From NCBI RefSeq assembly GCF_900605015.1, contig NZ_LR027575.1:54690-118689 (forward strand): a stretch of 64,000 bases of DNA, in the 5' to 3' direction. A model generated the notes under the pieces. The model was not told the DNA's origin, made no database searches, and was given only the letters and a program-made list of their open reading frames with translations. Below are positions 7,681-16,945 of the stretch, one piece after another. A program made the position numbers and the translations under genes. Origin of the DNA: Olsenella sp. Marseille-P4559 (GTDB lineage Bacteria; Actinomycetota; Coriobacteriia; Coriobacteriales; Atopobiaceae). Position 1 is the first letter of the stretch. Each line of letters opens with the position of its first letter.

Positions 7681-9180
7681 CTACGCTTCCGGCCTCACCA
7701 GGATGGGGATGCTATCCAACTTGTCAGCCGCCGTTGCAGGCAGGTAGACCGTAAGCTTGGCGCCACCGGTGGGAAACTCCGCCCAGCCCTCCTCGCCAAT
7801 CGCCACGGTGCCCTCGACGCCGAGCACGCAGCGCCACGTCTCGCCTGCGTGACCCGCGCCCACGCACATGCGCTTTGTGGCGTTGCCCGCGCGCGTGGAG
7901 AGCAGGATGGCCGTCCCCGAGACTCCGTGTCGAGCGGTGCCCTCGCGCGTCCAGCCGACGAGGTCCTTCTCGTCAAACCAGTCGCGCTGCTCGCCGTAGG
8001 CAAAGCGGCGACGGACCTCCATGAGCAGCTCGAGCTCGGGAACGGCCGGAATCTGGTCGTTGGGGAGGCCAAAGAGGTCGCCCATGAAGACGCAGGGATA
8101 TCCTGCCTCGCGCAGCAGGATGAGCGCGTAGGCAAGCGGCTTGAACCAGGGTTCGACCGTCGACTCGAGGGCCTGGTCGGGCTGGGTGTCGTGGTTGTCC
8201 ACGAAGGTCACGGCGTGAACGGGGTCGGCGCTCACGAGGCTTCCGTCCAGGATGTGTGCGAGGTCGATGTCGTCACCTGCCGTTGACGCGTGGTAGAAGT
8301 TGAAGTGGAGCGGCACGTCGAAGAGGCTCATGGCCCCCTCATGGCCAAGGTACGCCTGAAGCTCGCCTACGCTCTGGGACCAGTACTCTCCCACGGCAAA
8401 GAGCTCCTTGCCGGTCTTCTCGCGCATGCGAGAGAGCCAGTCAAGGTAGAACGAGCGGCTCATGTGCTTCACGGCATCCAGGCGCACGCCGTCCACTCCG
8501 GTAAGCCCCAGGTACCAGCCGCCCCACGTGGCGAGCTGCTTGCGCACGCGCGGGTCGTCCAGGTCGACGTCAGCGCCCATGAGGTAGTCGTAGTTGCCAA
8601 GCTCATGGCTCACCTCGCCTGACCACTGCTTGCCCACAAGGCGGTAGATGCCGTTGCGACCCTCGAGCTCGTCGTAGTCGACGCCCGTGAAATCCGTGAT
8701 GCCCCACTGGTAGCGGTCGAGCCTCCCGTCGCGGCCGGGGAACTCGAAGCGCGTGTAGGCACGAATCTCGCGCGGGTCGCCCACGGTCTGCATGCGGTCC
8801 TGGCCGTCGCATTCCTGTGCCAGCACCAGCTGCGTGCCGTCTGCGCCCATGCGGTGGTTGAGGACCACGTCGGCAAGCACGTTGACGCCCTGCTCCTGGA
8901 TGGCGCGGATGGCTGCCAGGTACTCGTGGCGCGTGCCGTACTTGGTGCGTACCGAGCCCTTCTGGTCGAACTCGCCGAGGTCCCAAAGGTCGTAGACGCC
9001 ATAGCCCACGTCCTCGGCGCCCGCCCGCCCCTTGTAGGCAGGCGGCATCCAGACCGAGGTGAAGCCCTTCTCCGCAAAGCGTGGGGCCATCTTGGCGAGG
9101 CGGCGCCAGTGCTGGCCGTCTGCTGGCAGATACCAGGAGAAGGCCTGGAGCATGAGTCCGTTCTTCGTGTTGACTGCCAT
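7681..9180 (-). CDS. Cytoplasmic alpha-amylase, GH13
   Basis: Cleaves alpha-1,4-glucan chains (glycogen, maltodextrin). The 499-aa product starts MAVNTKNGLMLQAFSWYLPA after GTAGGAG; there is no signal peptide, so it acts inside the cell, as bacterial AmyA-type enzymes do. The four GH13 regions are clear: DVVLNH (104-109), GVRLDAVKH (231-239, nucleophile D235), VGEYW (E265, acid/base) and FVDNHD (326-331, D331). It begins 7 bp after the glmU stop and is probably co-transcribed with it. It fits with malQ and glgP at 21.6-25.5 kb for intracellular glucan breakdown. Confidence 0.92.
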   Translation of the reverse strand: MAVNTKNGLMLQAFSWYLPADGQHWRRLAKMAPRFAEKGFTSVWMPPAYKGRAGAEDVGYGVYDLWDLGEFDQKGSVRTKYGTRHEYLAAIRAIQEQGVNVLADVVLNHRMGADGTQLVLAQECDGQDRMQTVGDPREIRAYTRFEFPGRDGRLDRYQWGITDFTGVDYDELEGRNGIYRLVGKQWSGEVSHELGNYDYLMGADVDLDDPRVRKQLATWGGWYLGLTGVDGVRLDAVKHMSRSFYLDWLSRMREKTGKELFAVGEYWSQSVGELQAYLGHEGAMSLFDVPLHFNFYHASTAGDDIDLAHILDGSLVSADPVHAVTFVDNHDTQPDQALESTVEPWFKPLAYALILLREAGYPCVFMGDLFGLPNDQIPAVPELELLMEVRRRFAYGEQRDWFDEKDLVGWTREGTARHGVSGTAILLSTRAGNATKRMCVGAGHAGETWRCVLGVEGTVAIGEEGWAEFPTGGAKLTVYLPATAADKLDSIPILVRPEA

Positions 9181-9187
9181 GGGTCTC

Positions 9188-10582
9188 CTACTTTCGGGGC
9201 TTGATACCCAGGCGCTCGCGACGGGCGATGGCGTAGCCCTCGACGTTCTTCTGCTTGCTGCGCTCGATGGCGAGCGCATCGTCGGGCACGTCGTGCGTGA
9301 TGCAGGAGCTGGCACCTGTAATGGCGCCGGCGCCAATGCTGATGGGTGCGACCATCATGGTGTCAGAGCCGATGAAGGCCCCGTCGCCGATGGTGGTGCG
9401 GCTCTTGTGCACGCCGTCATAGTTGCAGGTGATCGACCCGCCACCGATGTTCACCCCGGAGCCCATCTGCGTGTCGCCAATGTAGGAGAGGTGTGGCACC
9501 TTGGAGCCCTCGCCGACCACGGAGTTCTTGAGTTCCACGTGCGTGCCGGCCTTGGCACTGCGAAGGAGGTGGGTGTGGCCGCGCAGGTAGGCGCGAGGCC
9601 CGCAGTTGACGTCGTCGTCGATAGCGGAGTCTACGATTACGGTCTCGTCCACGGTGCAGTTGTTGCCCACCGTCGCGTCCTCGAGGCGACTGTTGGGGCC
9701 AACCACGCATGCCTCGCCCACGGACGTCTTGCCCCAGATGAAGGTCTGGGGGAGGAGGACGGTGTCCTTGCCAACGCGTGCCTCAGGGCCAATCCAGACC
9801 TGGTCGGGGTCGAGCATCGAGACGCCGGAGCGCATGAGGCCCTCGTTGGTGCGGCGCTGCATGACCTTGGTGACCTGCGCCAGCTGGACGCGGTCATTCA
9901 CGCCCAAGAGCTCCTCGTAGTCGTCGCAGTGGACAGCCGAGACGGGCTCGTCCATGTCCGCGTAGACGCCAACCATGTCGGTGAGGTAGTACTCGCCCTG
10001 GCTGTTGTCGTTCGTGATCGTGTCGATGCCGGACGAGAGGCGCTCGCCGCAGAAGCAGTAGGCGCCGGCGTTGCACTCAAGAAGCGTCGCGCGCTGCTCG
10101 GGCGTGCAGTCCTTGTCCTCGATGATGGCACGCACCTTGCCGTCCTCGATGAGAACGCGGCCGTAGCCCGCAATGTCGGGCGGGGTCATGGTGAGCAGCG
10201 TGCAGGCGCTGTGGCTCGCACGGGTGGCGTCAACCAAGGCCGAGATGGTCTGCGGGCGAATGAGTGGAAGGTCGCCGTTGAGAACCACCACGGGCCCGGC
10301 AAAGCCGCCCAGGGCGTCGCGCGCCACGCGCACGGCGTGGCCGGTTCCCAGGCGCTCGGTCTGCTCGGCAAACTCGACGCCCTTCTCGTCTGCGAAGCAG
10401 GAGCGAACCTCATCGGCGCCATTCCCCACGACAAGCACGATGCGGTCGACGCCGGCCTTGCGGGCGGCGTCGACAACCCACCATGCGAGGGGCTTGCCAA
10501 GGACCTCGTGCATGACCTTGGGGTGATGTGACTTCATGCGCGTTCCCTCGCCGGCGGCAAGGACGATCGCGGTGACGGGCAT
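9188..10582 (-). CDS. glmU: Bifunctional UDP-GlcNAc pyrophosphorylase / GlcN-1-P acetyltransferase
   Basis: Makes UDP-GlcNAc for peptidoglycan. The N-terminal pyrophosphorylase half shows AIVLAAGEGTRMKSHHPKVM and GTGHAVRVARDALGG. The C-terminal half is a left-handed beta-helix of hexapeptide repeats (GNNCTVDETVIVDSAI, GVNIGGGSITCNYDG) that carries acetyltransferase activity. At 464 aa the length is normal. It is followed by the amylase gene and preceded by prs, a common Gram-positive glmU-prs pairing; here about 430 bp of non-conserved sequence separates the two. Confidence 0.95.
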   Translation of the reverse strand: MPVTAIVLAAGEGTRMKSHHPKVMHEVLGKPLAWWVVDAARKAGVDRIVLVVGNGADEVRSCFADEKGVEFAEQTERLGTGHAVRVARDALGGFAGPVVVLNGDLPLIRPQTISALVDATRASHSACTLLTMTPPDIAGYGRVLIEDGKVRAIIEDKDCTPEQRATLLECNAGAYCFCGERLSSGIDTITNDNSQGEYYLTDMVGVYADMDEPVSAVHCDDYEELLGVNDRVQLAQVTKVMQRRTNEGLMRSGVSMLDPDQVWIGPEARVGKDTVLLPQTFIWGKTSVGEACVVGPNSRLEDATVGNNCTVDETVIVDSAIDDDVNCGPRAYLRGHTHLLRSAKAGTHVELKNSVVGEGSKVPHLSYIGDTQMGSGVNIGGGSITCNYDGVHKSRTTIGDGAFIGSDTMMVAPISIGAGAITGASSCITHDVPDDALAIERSKQKNVEGYAIARRERLGIKPRK

Positions 10583-10657
10583 GGCTGCCTCCTACGTTCG
10601 TGGTGGTTTAGGGGCTGCAAGGCCACCCCGACCTGTGCCGAGGGGCTGCATGACGGC

Positions 10658-11007
10658 TCAATGATAGCTCAGGCATATGGTTGAGACGTGCGGCCTGCCA
10701 TTCCCTTGCCGTGCCCGCGCGCTGCTGCGGTGCGGACGAGCGCCCATCCAATGGGAAGCGCCAGGAGCGCCCAGAGCGCTGGTGTGGGGCGCAAGGTAGT
10801 CGATGGGGCCAAGGCGTGACATTCCTGCGGTTGGCCCCAGGGGGCCGAACAGCCGAGAAGCCCCCATAGCGTCCAGCGCAAAGCCCGCGCCGTCAGCGAG
10901 TGCCACCAGGAGCATCATGCAGGCTACACGTACGAGAGCGACGCCGCGGGGGCTCTCTCGGCGGCGTTGATGATCCTCTCGCTTGCCTGGGGCTTCTTGT
11001 CCGCCAT
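10658..11007 (-). pseudogene. Possible decayed small membrane-protein gene after prs
   Basis: The 428 bp between prs and glmU hold no intact gene. A 27-codon ORF (MADKKPQASERIINAAERAP, ATG 11007, stop 10924-10926) starts 4 bp after the prs stop with a GAGG site. Changing frame at its stop continues as a hydrophobic segment (VACMMLLVALADGAGFALDA), and a third frame nearby gives LWALLALPIGWALVRT. This looks like a two-helix membrane protein broken by frameshifts. I do not recognise a family. Confidence 0.3.
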
Positions 11008-11010
11008 CCG

Positions 11011-12006
11011 TCAGACCTCGGAGTGGCCCGCCGCGCCTTGGGAGACCGAGTTGTTGGCGTAGACGTTGTAGATGCACGTTGCCAGGGGCTCGGCAATGCT
11101 GATCTGCTTGATCTTGGAGCCGGGCTTGTTTGCCGCCTCGCATGGGATGGCATCGGTGACCACGCACTCGACGATGGGCGCGTTCTGCAGGCGCTCGACG
11201 GCCTGGCCGGAGAAGATGCCGTGGGTGGCAGAGACGTAGATGTCGCCGGCGCCCATCTCCTTGAGCTTGTTGATGGAGCCCACAAGGGTGCCGCCCGTGT
11301 CAATCATGTCGTCGTTGATGATGCAGGTCTTGCCCACGATGTTGCCGATGACGCCCATGACCTCGGCAGCATTGTGCTTGGGACGGCTCTTGTGGGCGAT
11401 TGCCACCTCGCAGCCAAGGTAGTCCGCAAGCTTCTTGGCAACCTTTGCGCGACCCATGTCGGGCGAGACCACCACGGTGTCGTCCCAGTCGAAGTGCTTG
11501 GTCTTGAAGTAGTCACCAAAGTTGTAGAGGGCGGTGAGGTGCGTCACGGGGATGTCGAAGAAGCCCTGAATCTGGCCAGAGTGCAGGTCGAGGGTGATGA
11601 CGCGGTCTACGCCGGCAGCCTCGAGAAGGTTGGCCACCAGGCGGGCGGTGATGGGCTCGCGGCTTGAGGCCTTGCGGTCTTGGCGCGCGTAGCCGTAGTG
11701 GGGGATGACAGCCGTGAAGCTCTCCGCGCTTGCGCGGGTGGCGGCGTCGGCCACGATGAGCGTCTCCATGATGAGGTCGTTCACGTTCTTGCCGGCGATG
11801 GTCTGGATGAAGAAGACCTCGTCGCCGCGGACAGACTCCTCAAAGCGAGCGTAGATCTCCCCGTTGGCGAACTTCTCGATCTTGAGACCTTGGAGCTGGA
11901 GCTGGAGGATGCCTGCGATGTCCTGGGCGAGCTTGGGGTTGCTTGTACCGGAGTAAAGCTTGATTTCCTTTTGGTAGGTGGTGGGCTTGCTCAGGTCTTC
12001 GTACAT
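11011..12006 (-). CDS. prs: Ribose-phosphate pyrophosphokinase (PRPP synthetase)
   Basis: Transfers pyrophosphate from ATP to ribose-5-phosphate, giving PRPP for nucleotide, His and Trp synthesis. The 331-aa product shows the class I features: KLYSGTSNPKLAQDIAGIL, the regulatory loop FANGEIYARFEESVRG, the catalytic loop region around YGYARQDRKASSREPITA, and the PRPP-binding signature CIINDDMIDTGGTL. The extra 15 or so residues at the N-terminus relative to the usual start are plausible, since the ATG at 12006 is the only good one. It is also needed for purine salvage of bases taken up by the transporters at 46-55 kb. Confidence 0.95.
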   Translation of the reverse strand: MYEDLSKPTTYQKEIKLYSGTSNPKLAQDIAGILQLQLQGLKIEKFANGEIYARFEESVRGDEVFFIQTIAGKNVNDLIMETLIVADAATRASAESFTAVIPHYGYARQDRKASSREPITARLVANLLEAAGVDRVITLDLHSGQIQGFFDIPVTHLTALYNFGDYFKTKHFDWDDTVVVSPDMGRAKVAKKLADYLGCEVAIAHKSRPKHNAAEVMGVIGNIVGKTCIINDDMIDTGGTLVGSINKLKEMGAGDIYVSATHGIFSGQAVERLQNAPIVECVVTDAIPCEAANKPGSKIKQISIAEPLATCIYNVYANNSVSQGAAGHSEV

Positions 12007-12229
12007 CGGCTGCCGTCCTTCCGTCTCCTATGCCAGGTTATTCAGGTTGTTCTCGCAGGCACGATGATAGCGTAGCTCATGCGCCTGCCGCTACCTTACA
12101 TGAGCGCTTCATTCTCATCCCAGGAGGACCTTGGGAAGATCCCAGGGCTGGCGGGGCATGCGTTTTTGCCTGCGGGAAGTGTGGCGCCATGGCTTGGCTG
12201 CCGGGCCAAGAGGTGTGTGCGAGAAGGGA

Positions 12230-12304
12230 TTGGCTGGGGTAGTAGGATTCGAACCCACATTCCAGGCACCAAAAACCCGTGTCCTAACCGTTGGACGATA
12301 CCCC
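12230..12304 (-). tRNA. tRNA-Gln (anticodon TTG), CCA encoded
   Basis: Read on the minus strand, a full cloverleaf folds: acceptor TGGGGTA pairs with TACCCCA, D stem GTCC/GGAC, anticodon stem CGGGT/GCCTG with loop TTTTGGT (anticodon TTG, reading CAA), and T arm GTGGG-TTCGAAT-CCTAC. Discriminator G is followed by an encoded CCA (12230-12232). Confidence 0.93.
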
Positions 12305-12403
12305 AGTGCGTGTGGCGCCCGCCGAGCGGGCTTCTCGGCTAGTGTATCAGAGTGTGGGTGCGCGGGAGGGTGCGCTCCTCGTGTCGAGAGGGGAGATCAC
12401 AGC

Positions 12404-14020
12404 ATGATGAAAGCAATTCAGCGGTTTGGCGGTGCCCTCTTCACCCCTGCCATGCTCTTCGCCTTCGCGGGGGTTGTGGTGGGGCTGGGGACGCTCTTCA
12501 CCACCGAGCCCATCATGGGGCCCATTGCGGCGGCAGGTACCGCTTGGACAAAGTTTTGGACCGTGTTCCTTGATGGTGGGTGGACGGTCTTCAATCAGCT
12601 GCCGCTGCTCTTTGCCGTTGCGCTTCCCATCGGTCTTGCCAAGAAGCAGGCCGGCCGCTGCTGCCTTGAGGCGTTTGTCGCATATCTCACGTTTAATTAC
12701 TTCGTGAGTTCGATGCTCTCGGCGTGGGCACCTGAGCTGGGCGTTGACTTCTCGGCAACCGCCGGGACCTCCGAGGGCATCGTGGCCATAGCCGGCATAC
12801 GCACGCTCGACATGGGCATTGCGGGTGCGCTTCTCGTCTCCGGCGTGGTCATTGCGCTGCACAACAGGCTCTTTGACACCAGCCTCCCCGAATGGCTCGG
12901 GGTCTTCTCGGGCTCGACGTTTGTGTACATGGTCTCGTTCGTCGTGATGCTGCCGCTGGCGGGTGTGGCTGTGCTGGTCTGGCCCAAGGTCCAGTTTGGC
13001 ATGCGCGTTTTCCAGCAGCTCGTTCTCGATGCGGGCTCGGCGGGCGTGGGGGTCTTCGTCTTCCTTGAGCGCGTGCTCATCCCGTTTGGCCTGCACCACC
13101 TGCTCTACGCGCCGTTCTACTACGACAACGTGATAGTGCAGGGCGGCATCTACGCTGCCTGGGCAAACGCCCTGCCCCAGATGGCGGCCTCCACCAGGCC
13201 GCTTGCAGAGCTTGCGCCCTGGGCCTCGCTTACGGCGACGGGCTGGTCCAAGCTCTTCGGCATCCCAGGCATTGCGGCCGCCTTCTACGTCACGGCCAAG
13301 CCCGAGCGTCGCAAGCGCGTGCTGGCCCTTCTCGTCCCCGTGACGCTCACCTCTATTCTCTGCGGCGTTACCGAGCCCATCGAGTACACCTTCCTCTTTG
13401 TGGCACCGCAGCTCTTTGTGGTTCATGCTGCGCTCGCCGCCTGCCTTTCCATGACCATGAACGCCTTTGGCGTGGTGGGCGTCTTTTCGGGCGGGCTCAT
13501 CGAGATGTCATCGCTCGACTTTGTGCCCCTTTCGGCGACGCACGGTCAGACCTACCTCGTGGCCCTGGGGATTGGCCTGTGCTATACGGTCATCTACTTC
13601 CTGGTCTTCCGCCTTCTCATTCTGCGCTTCGACTTCAAGACACCTGGCCGCACTGACGAGGAGGACATCCGTCTGAACACGCAGGACGAGTACCGTGACG
13701 CCCATGGCATGCCGCGCGCGCAGGATGGCAGGCGGCTGGGAGCTGCGGGCGAGAAGGCAGACGGCGACCAGACGGATGCCTTTGCCACCCGCCTGGCTGA
13801 GCTGCTGGGTGGTGCGGAGAACATCGGGGGTATCACCAGCTGTGCCACGCGGTTGCGCGTGGACGTGCATGACCCCGGACGCGTTGCGGCAAACGGGGCG
13901 TTCGTGGCCGCTGGCGCGCGTGGTGCCATATGCAACGGACGTGCGGTACAGGTGATCGTGGGGCTCAACGTGATACAGGTGGCGGAGGGCATCCAGAAGG
14001 TTCTGGGGATGGGTGAGTGA
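12404..14020 (+). CDS. PTS alpha-glucoside transporter, IICB
   Basis: Membrane permease plus phosphoryl-transfer domain that imports and phosphorylates an alpha-glucoside such as maltose. The 538-aa product starts MMKAIQRFGGALFTPAML after GAGGGGAG. The EIIC domain has about ten membrane segments, with HHLLYAPFYYDN (231-242) and GVTEPIEYTFLF (321-332) typical of the glucose/alpha-glucoside superfamily. The C-terminal EIIB domain carries the phospho-cysteine C480 in GGITSCATRLRV. No EIIA domain is fused, so a separate IIA-Glc is required. No 6-phospho-alpha-glucosidase is adjacent. Substrate within the family is inferred. Confidence 0.85.
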   Translation: MMKAIQRFGGALFTPAMLFAFAGVVVGLGTLFTTEPIMGPIAAAGTAWTKFWTVFLDGGWTVFNQLPLLFAVALPIGLAKKQAGRCCLEAFVAYLTFNYFVSSMLSAWAPELGVDFSATAGTSEGIVAIAGIRTLDMGIAGALLVSGVVIALHNRLFDTSLPEWLGVFSGSTFVYMVSFVVMLPLAGVAVLVWPKVQFGMRVFQQLVLDAGSAGVGVFVFLERVLIPFGLHHLLYAPFYYDNVIVQGGIYAAWANALPQMAASTRPLAELAPWASLTATGWSKLFGIPGIAAAFYVTAKPERRKRVLALLVPVTLTSILCGVTEPIEYTFLFVAPQLFVVHAALAACLSMTMNAFGVVGVFSGGLIEMSSLDFVPLSATHGQTYLVALGIGLCYTVIYFLVFRLLILRFDFKTPGRTDEEDIRLNTQDEYRDAHGMPRAQDGRRLGAAGEKADGDQTDAFATRLAELLGGAENIGGITSCATRLRVDVHDPGRVAANGAFVAAGARGAICNGRAVQVIVGLNVIQVAEGIQKVLGMGE

Positions 14021-14223
14021 GCGTGGCGGGCGTCGGGGGCGCAACAGATGCCGCCATACTGGGTCGCTCTAACTTATTGGATAACATGTCTGATATGTAG
14101 GCCCCCTTGTTGTGGGTTTGAACAAGTGGTTGAATGACAGCAGGTAAGTTGCACTGGCGAAGATGCGGTGTCGCGAGTAAGCCCGCCCGCACCCCGCCGT
14201 AGGGATGAGAGACGAGGCCTGCC

Positions 14224-15033
14224 GTGGGCGAGCGCGTGACAGCGTTCTTTGACATCGATGGGACCCTGGGCTGGACCGATCCGGTTTCCCGCGAGCAGAT
14301 GGGTGACGGGGAGCGCAAGCTCTCACCGGCCCCAAGCCCAGCCGTGGCAGACGCCATCAAGCGCTTTGTGGCCAGGGGCAACCGTGCGTTCATCTGCACG
14401 GGGCGCGCGCCACAGGATGTCCACTCTCAGATGGCTGCCCTGCCCTTCTCGGGCATGGCCTGCCTGGCCGGTGCGTATGTGAGGGTAGAGGACCGCGTCC
14501 TTCGGGACGCCGCCCTGCCGGCAGAGGTCCTGACCTGCGTTGATGCGGTTCTCTCCCAGACCGGTATGGGTGCCCTTCTGGAGTCCACTCGTGGTTCCGT
14601 TGACGTGCGCGGGGGTGCCGCCGGCACACACCAGCCGTCTCCCGCGAACGTGGGCGAGGCCCTGCGGCTCATTCCGGGCGGACGCGTGCACAAAGTCGTG
14701 CTGCCAACGTCTGCCGCGAAAGCCGTGGCCGAGAGGCTCTCCGGTGTGGTGGGGCTCTCCGTCACGGGGCTTGAGCTTGGGAACAGCGAGGTAGGGCTGT
14801 CGGAGAACTGCAAGTGCGACGCCGTGAAGGCGATTCTCGACTACCTGGGCGACGCGGGCGCCACCTATGGATTTGGGGACTCCGAGAACGACCTTAGCCT
14901 GTTCGAACAGGTTGACGTATCCGTGGCGATGGGCAACGCCGCGCCGGCGGTGAGGGAGGCTGCGACCTACGTGACCGATACCGTGGGCAACGACGGCGTG
15001 GCCACAGCCCTCGCCAGACTGTGTCTCATTTAG
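14224..15033 (+). CDS. Cof-type HAD-family hydrolase
   Basis: Haloacid-dehalogenase-like phosphatase of the Cof subfamily, usually acting on sugar phosphates or nucleotides. Start GTG at 14224. The 269-aa product has motif I FFDIDGTLG (D10, D12), motif II CTGRAPQDV, and motif IV GFGDSENDLSLFEQ near the C-terminus; the intervening cap is a Cof-type C2 cap. The substrate cannot be told from sequence; the position after the PTS gene makes a sugar phosphate reasonable. The 200 bp upstream contain a TAACTTATTGGATAACAT stretch that could hold the promoter. Confidence 0.85.
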   Translation: MGERVTAFFDIDGTLGWTDPVSREQMGDGERKLSPAPSPAVADAIKRFVARGNRAFICTGRAPQDVHSQMAALPFSGMACLAGAYVRVEDRVLRDAALPAEVLTCVDAVLSQTGMGALLESTRGSVDVRGGAAGTHQPSPANVGEALRLIPGGRVHKVVLPTSAAKAVAERLSGVVGLSVTGLELGNSEVGLSENCKCDAVKAILDYLGDAGATYGFGDSENDLSLFEQVDVSVAMGNAAPAVREAATYVTDTVGNDGVATALARLCLI

Positions 15034-15055
15034 GCGTGTCCGGGCTGGTGTTGCG

Positions 15056-15691
15056 ATGACGGGGAAGACTCACATTGCCGTTGGGGCTGCGGCCGCCCTC
15101 GCGGTTGCTAAGCACGTCCCGGTGGCGCTGACGGGTGGGGTCCCGGTGCTTGCGGGCCAGGCTTCGTCGCTGGCATGCCTTGCCGCCGGTGGGGTAGGAG
15201 GCCTCCTCCCCGATGCCGACGTTTCGACCAGCGCGGCATCGCAGCAGCTCAGAAGGGCATGGTGGCTTCTCGTTGCCGTGGTTGCTGCCACATTTGCCGC
15301 GGATGCGCCCCTCGGGGGCGACCTCGGCGAGCAGGTCGTCGCCTTCGCGCGTGCTGCGGGGATGCACCAGGTTGCAGGGCTTGCCGTGATTGTGGCGGTG
15401 CTTGCCTGCGGGCGGGCATCTGGTCATAGGGGCTTCTCGCACTCGCTTGTCGCAACGCTCCTCTTCTTTGCGGGAGCGTATCTCGCGCTGCCGGGGCTTG
15501 CCCTTGCCCTTACGGTGGGATATGCGTCCCACCTGGTGATTGACCTTCCCAACAGGATGCCCGAGCGCATCTTTTGGCCCGTGTCAAAGGGTCAGTCGCT
15601 GGGTCTGTGCAAAGCCGGGGGCGTGGTGGACGGGCTGCTTCTCGCCCTGGGGGCTCTCGCCACGGCCGCACTGCTCGCGGGGTGGCTGTAG
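15056..15691 (+). CDS. YdjM-like membrane-bound metal-dependent hydrolase
   Basis: The 211-aa inner-membrane protein of the YdjM/DUF457 family has the hallmark histidines: MTGKTHIAVGAAAA at the start, GGLLPDADVSTS, SGHRGFSHSLVATLL and GYASHLVIDLPN. Four or five hydrophobic segments alternate with these motifs. The family is predicted to be metal-dependent hydrolases linked to phospholipid or stress functions, but no substrate is proven. It follows the HAD gene by 22 bp and is likely its operon partner. Confidence 0.8.
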   Translation: MTGKTHIAVGAAAALAVAKHVPVALTGGVPVLAGQASSLACLAAGGVGGLLPDADVSTSAASQQLRRAWWLLVAVVAATFAADAPLGGDLGEQVVAFARAAGMHQVAGLAVIVAVLACGRASGHRGFSHSLVATLLFFAGAYLALPGLALALTVGYASHLVIDLPNRMPERIFWPVSKGQSLGLCKAGGVVDGLLLALGALATAALLAGWL

Positions 15692-15853
15692 TCGCTGGGC
15701 CTGCGCGGCCGTCATCAGGACGTGGGGAATCGCCAGTCAGACGGGCTTAGGCGTCCGGGGGATTCCCAACCGGCGAAGAAGCGCGGTAGAGTGCGCCTTG
15801 CGGCGTCAACGCGCCGGGAAGCCATGCAGCCAAGACCTGCGTACCTGCCGTGC

Positions 15854-16573
15854 CTACCGCCTTGAGACGGTAGTGAAGCAGAAGATCTCCGGATGGTGGC
15901 GTACCTGCGTGTACTCGAACATCACGCCGTCAGAGTTGTAGGACTGGCTCTCGACCACGGCTACGCAGTTGTAGGGGTCGAGGTCCATGTAGCTGCAGTC
16001 CTCGTCGGTTGCAAGCTGCACCGTGATCCGGCGTCGACTCGTGAGAATGCGCATCCCCAGGTTTTTCTCGAGGTAGCTATAGACGGACTTCTCAGCCTGT
16101 TCGGCAGTGAGCCTTGGAACGGCAGACGCCAGGAAGTAGTCGTGGTCGACCTGGCGGGCAACATCATCCAGCGTGCGCACGCGCACAATGCGCACGAGCT
16201 CGACGCCCTCGGCAAAACCGGTGCGCCGCGCAAGTCCCGCGCCGCAGGCGACGCGTTCAAATGACTTTACCTGCGTGTCAGGGACAAGGCCGTTTCTGCG
16301 CGCATACTCGCCAAAAGACTCGACACCCTCAAGCGAGCCCTGGGCGCTGTGGGACTCGCGCTGCCAGATAACCCGTACCCCCCGCCCATGCATGGGCTGC
16401 ACGTACGCGTCATCCGCAAGCATGGAGACCGCCCGTCTCAGCGTGTTGCGCGAGCAGCCGTACTCTGTCGTAAGCTCTCCCTCTGAGGGAAGAAGCTCCT
16501 GGTAGGAGTAGGTTCCCTCCTGAATCTTGCCCTTGAGGTCACGGTAGATGCCCTCAAAGATTGCCTTAGGCAT
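15854..16573 (-). CDS. GntR-family repressor with UTRA domain (TreR-like)
   Basis: Transcription factor probably controlling the divergent sugar transporter. The 239-aa product starts MPKAIFEGIYRDLKGKI at 16573 after GAGGAGAGA. The winged HTH is clear: SYQELLPSEGELTTEYGCSR, then NTLRRAVSMLADDAYVQPMH and GRGVRVIW. The C-terminal UTRA ligand-binding domain ends QVRHHPEIFCFTTVSR and resembles the trehalose repressor TreR. A 14-bp palindrome overlapping the -35 box of the divergent gene (16806-16819) is a good operator candidate. Effector sugar is inferred only; the longer frame to 16741 has no conserved residues. Confidence 0.85.
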   Translation of the reverse strand: MPKAIFEGIYRDLKGKIQEGTYSYQELLPSEGELTTEYGCSRNTLRRAVSMLADDAYVQPMHGRGVRVIWQRESHSAQGSLEGVESFGEYARRNGLVPDTQVKSFERVACGAGLARRTGFAEGVELVRIVRVRTLDDVARQVDHDYFLASAVPRLTAEQAEKSVYSYLEKNLGMRILTSRRRITVQLATDEDCSYMDLDPYNCVAVVESQSYNSDGVMFEYTQVRHHPEIFCFTTVSRR

Positions 16574-16805
16574 ATGGTCTCTCCTCGATGACGAACTGCT
16601 GGCCCGCTCAGGCACGATTGCAACGGAATGCGTGCGGAGCGCAAGCAGGCCACACGCGATACCCGACATCCTAAAGCTCTCAAAGGATGTTTGGACGAGT
16701 GACTGGTGAAGCCACAGAAACAGACGGCAGTCTACCTGCAAGAAAGATGTTATCCACTTACACGTGCCTACCGTTTACCACGAAATAGGTACCGTTCAGT
16801 CAAAA

Positions 16806-16838
16806 CTTGTTTGAACAAGATTCCTGTCACGCTATCGT
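16806..16838 (+). promoter_or_regulatory. Promoter with overlapping GntR-type operator for the sugar ABC genes
   Basis: CTTGTT-TG-AACAAG (16806-16819) is a perfect 6-bp inverted repeat. It contains the -35 hexamer TTGAAC (16811-16816), followed after 16 bp by TATCGT (16833-16838). A repressor bound here would block RNA polymerase. Otherwise the 372-bp divergent gap 16574-16945 shows only leader sequence for both genes. Confidence 0.6.
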
Positions 16839-16945
16839 CATGCACAGGAAACGGGTCGTTACCTGGGCGAGTTCGTGTAGCGGCTCCGCGATATGCGAGA
16901 GCGACGGAGGGTGTCGTTCGAGAAGAAAGCAACGGGAGGATCACG

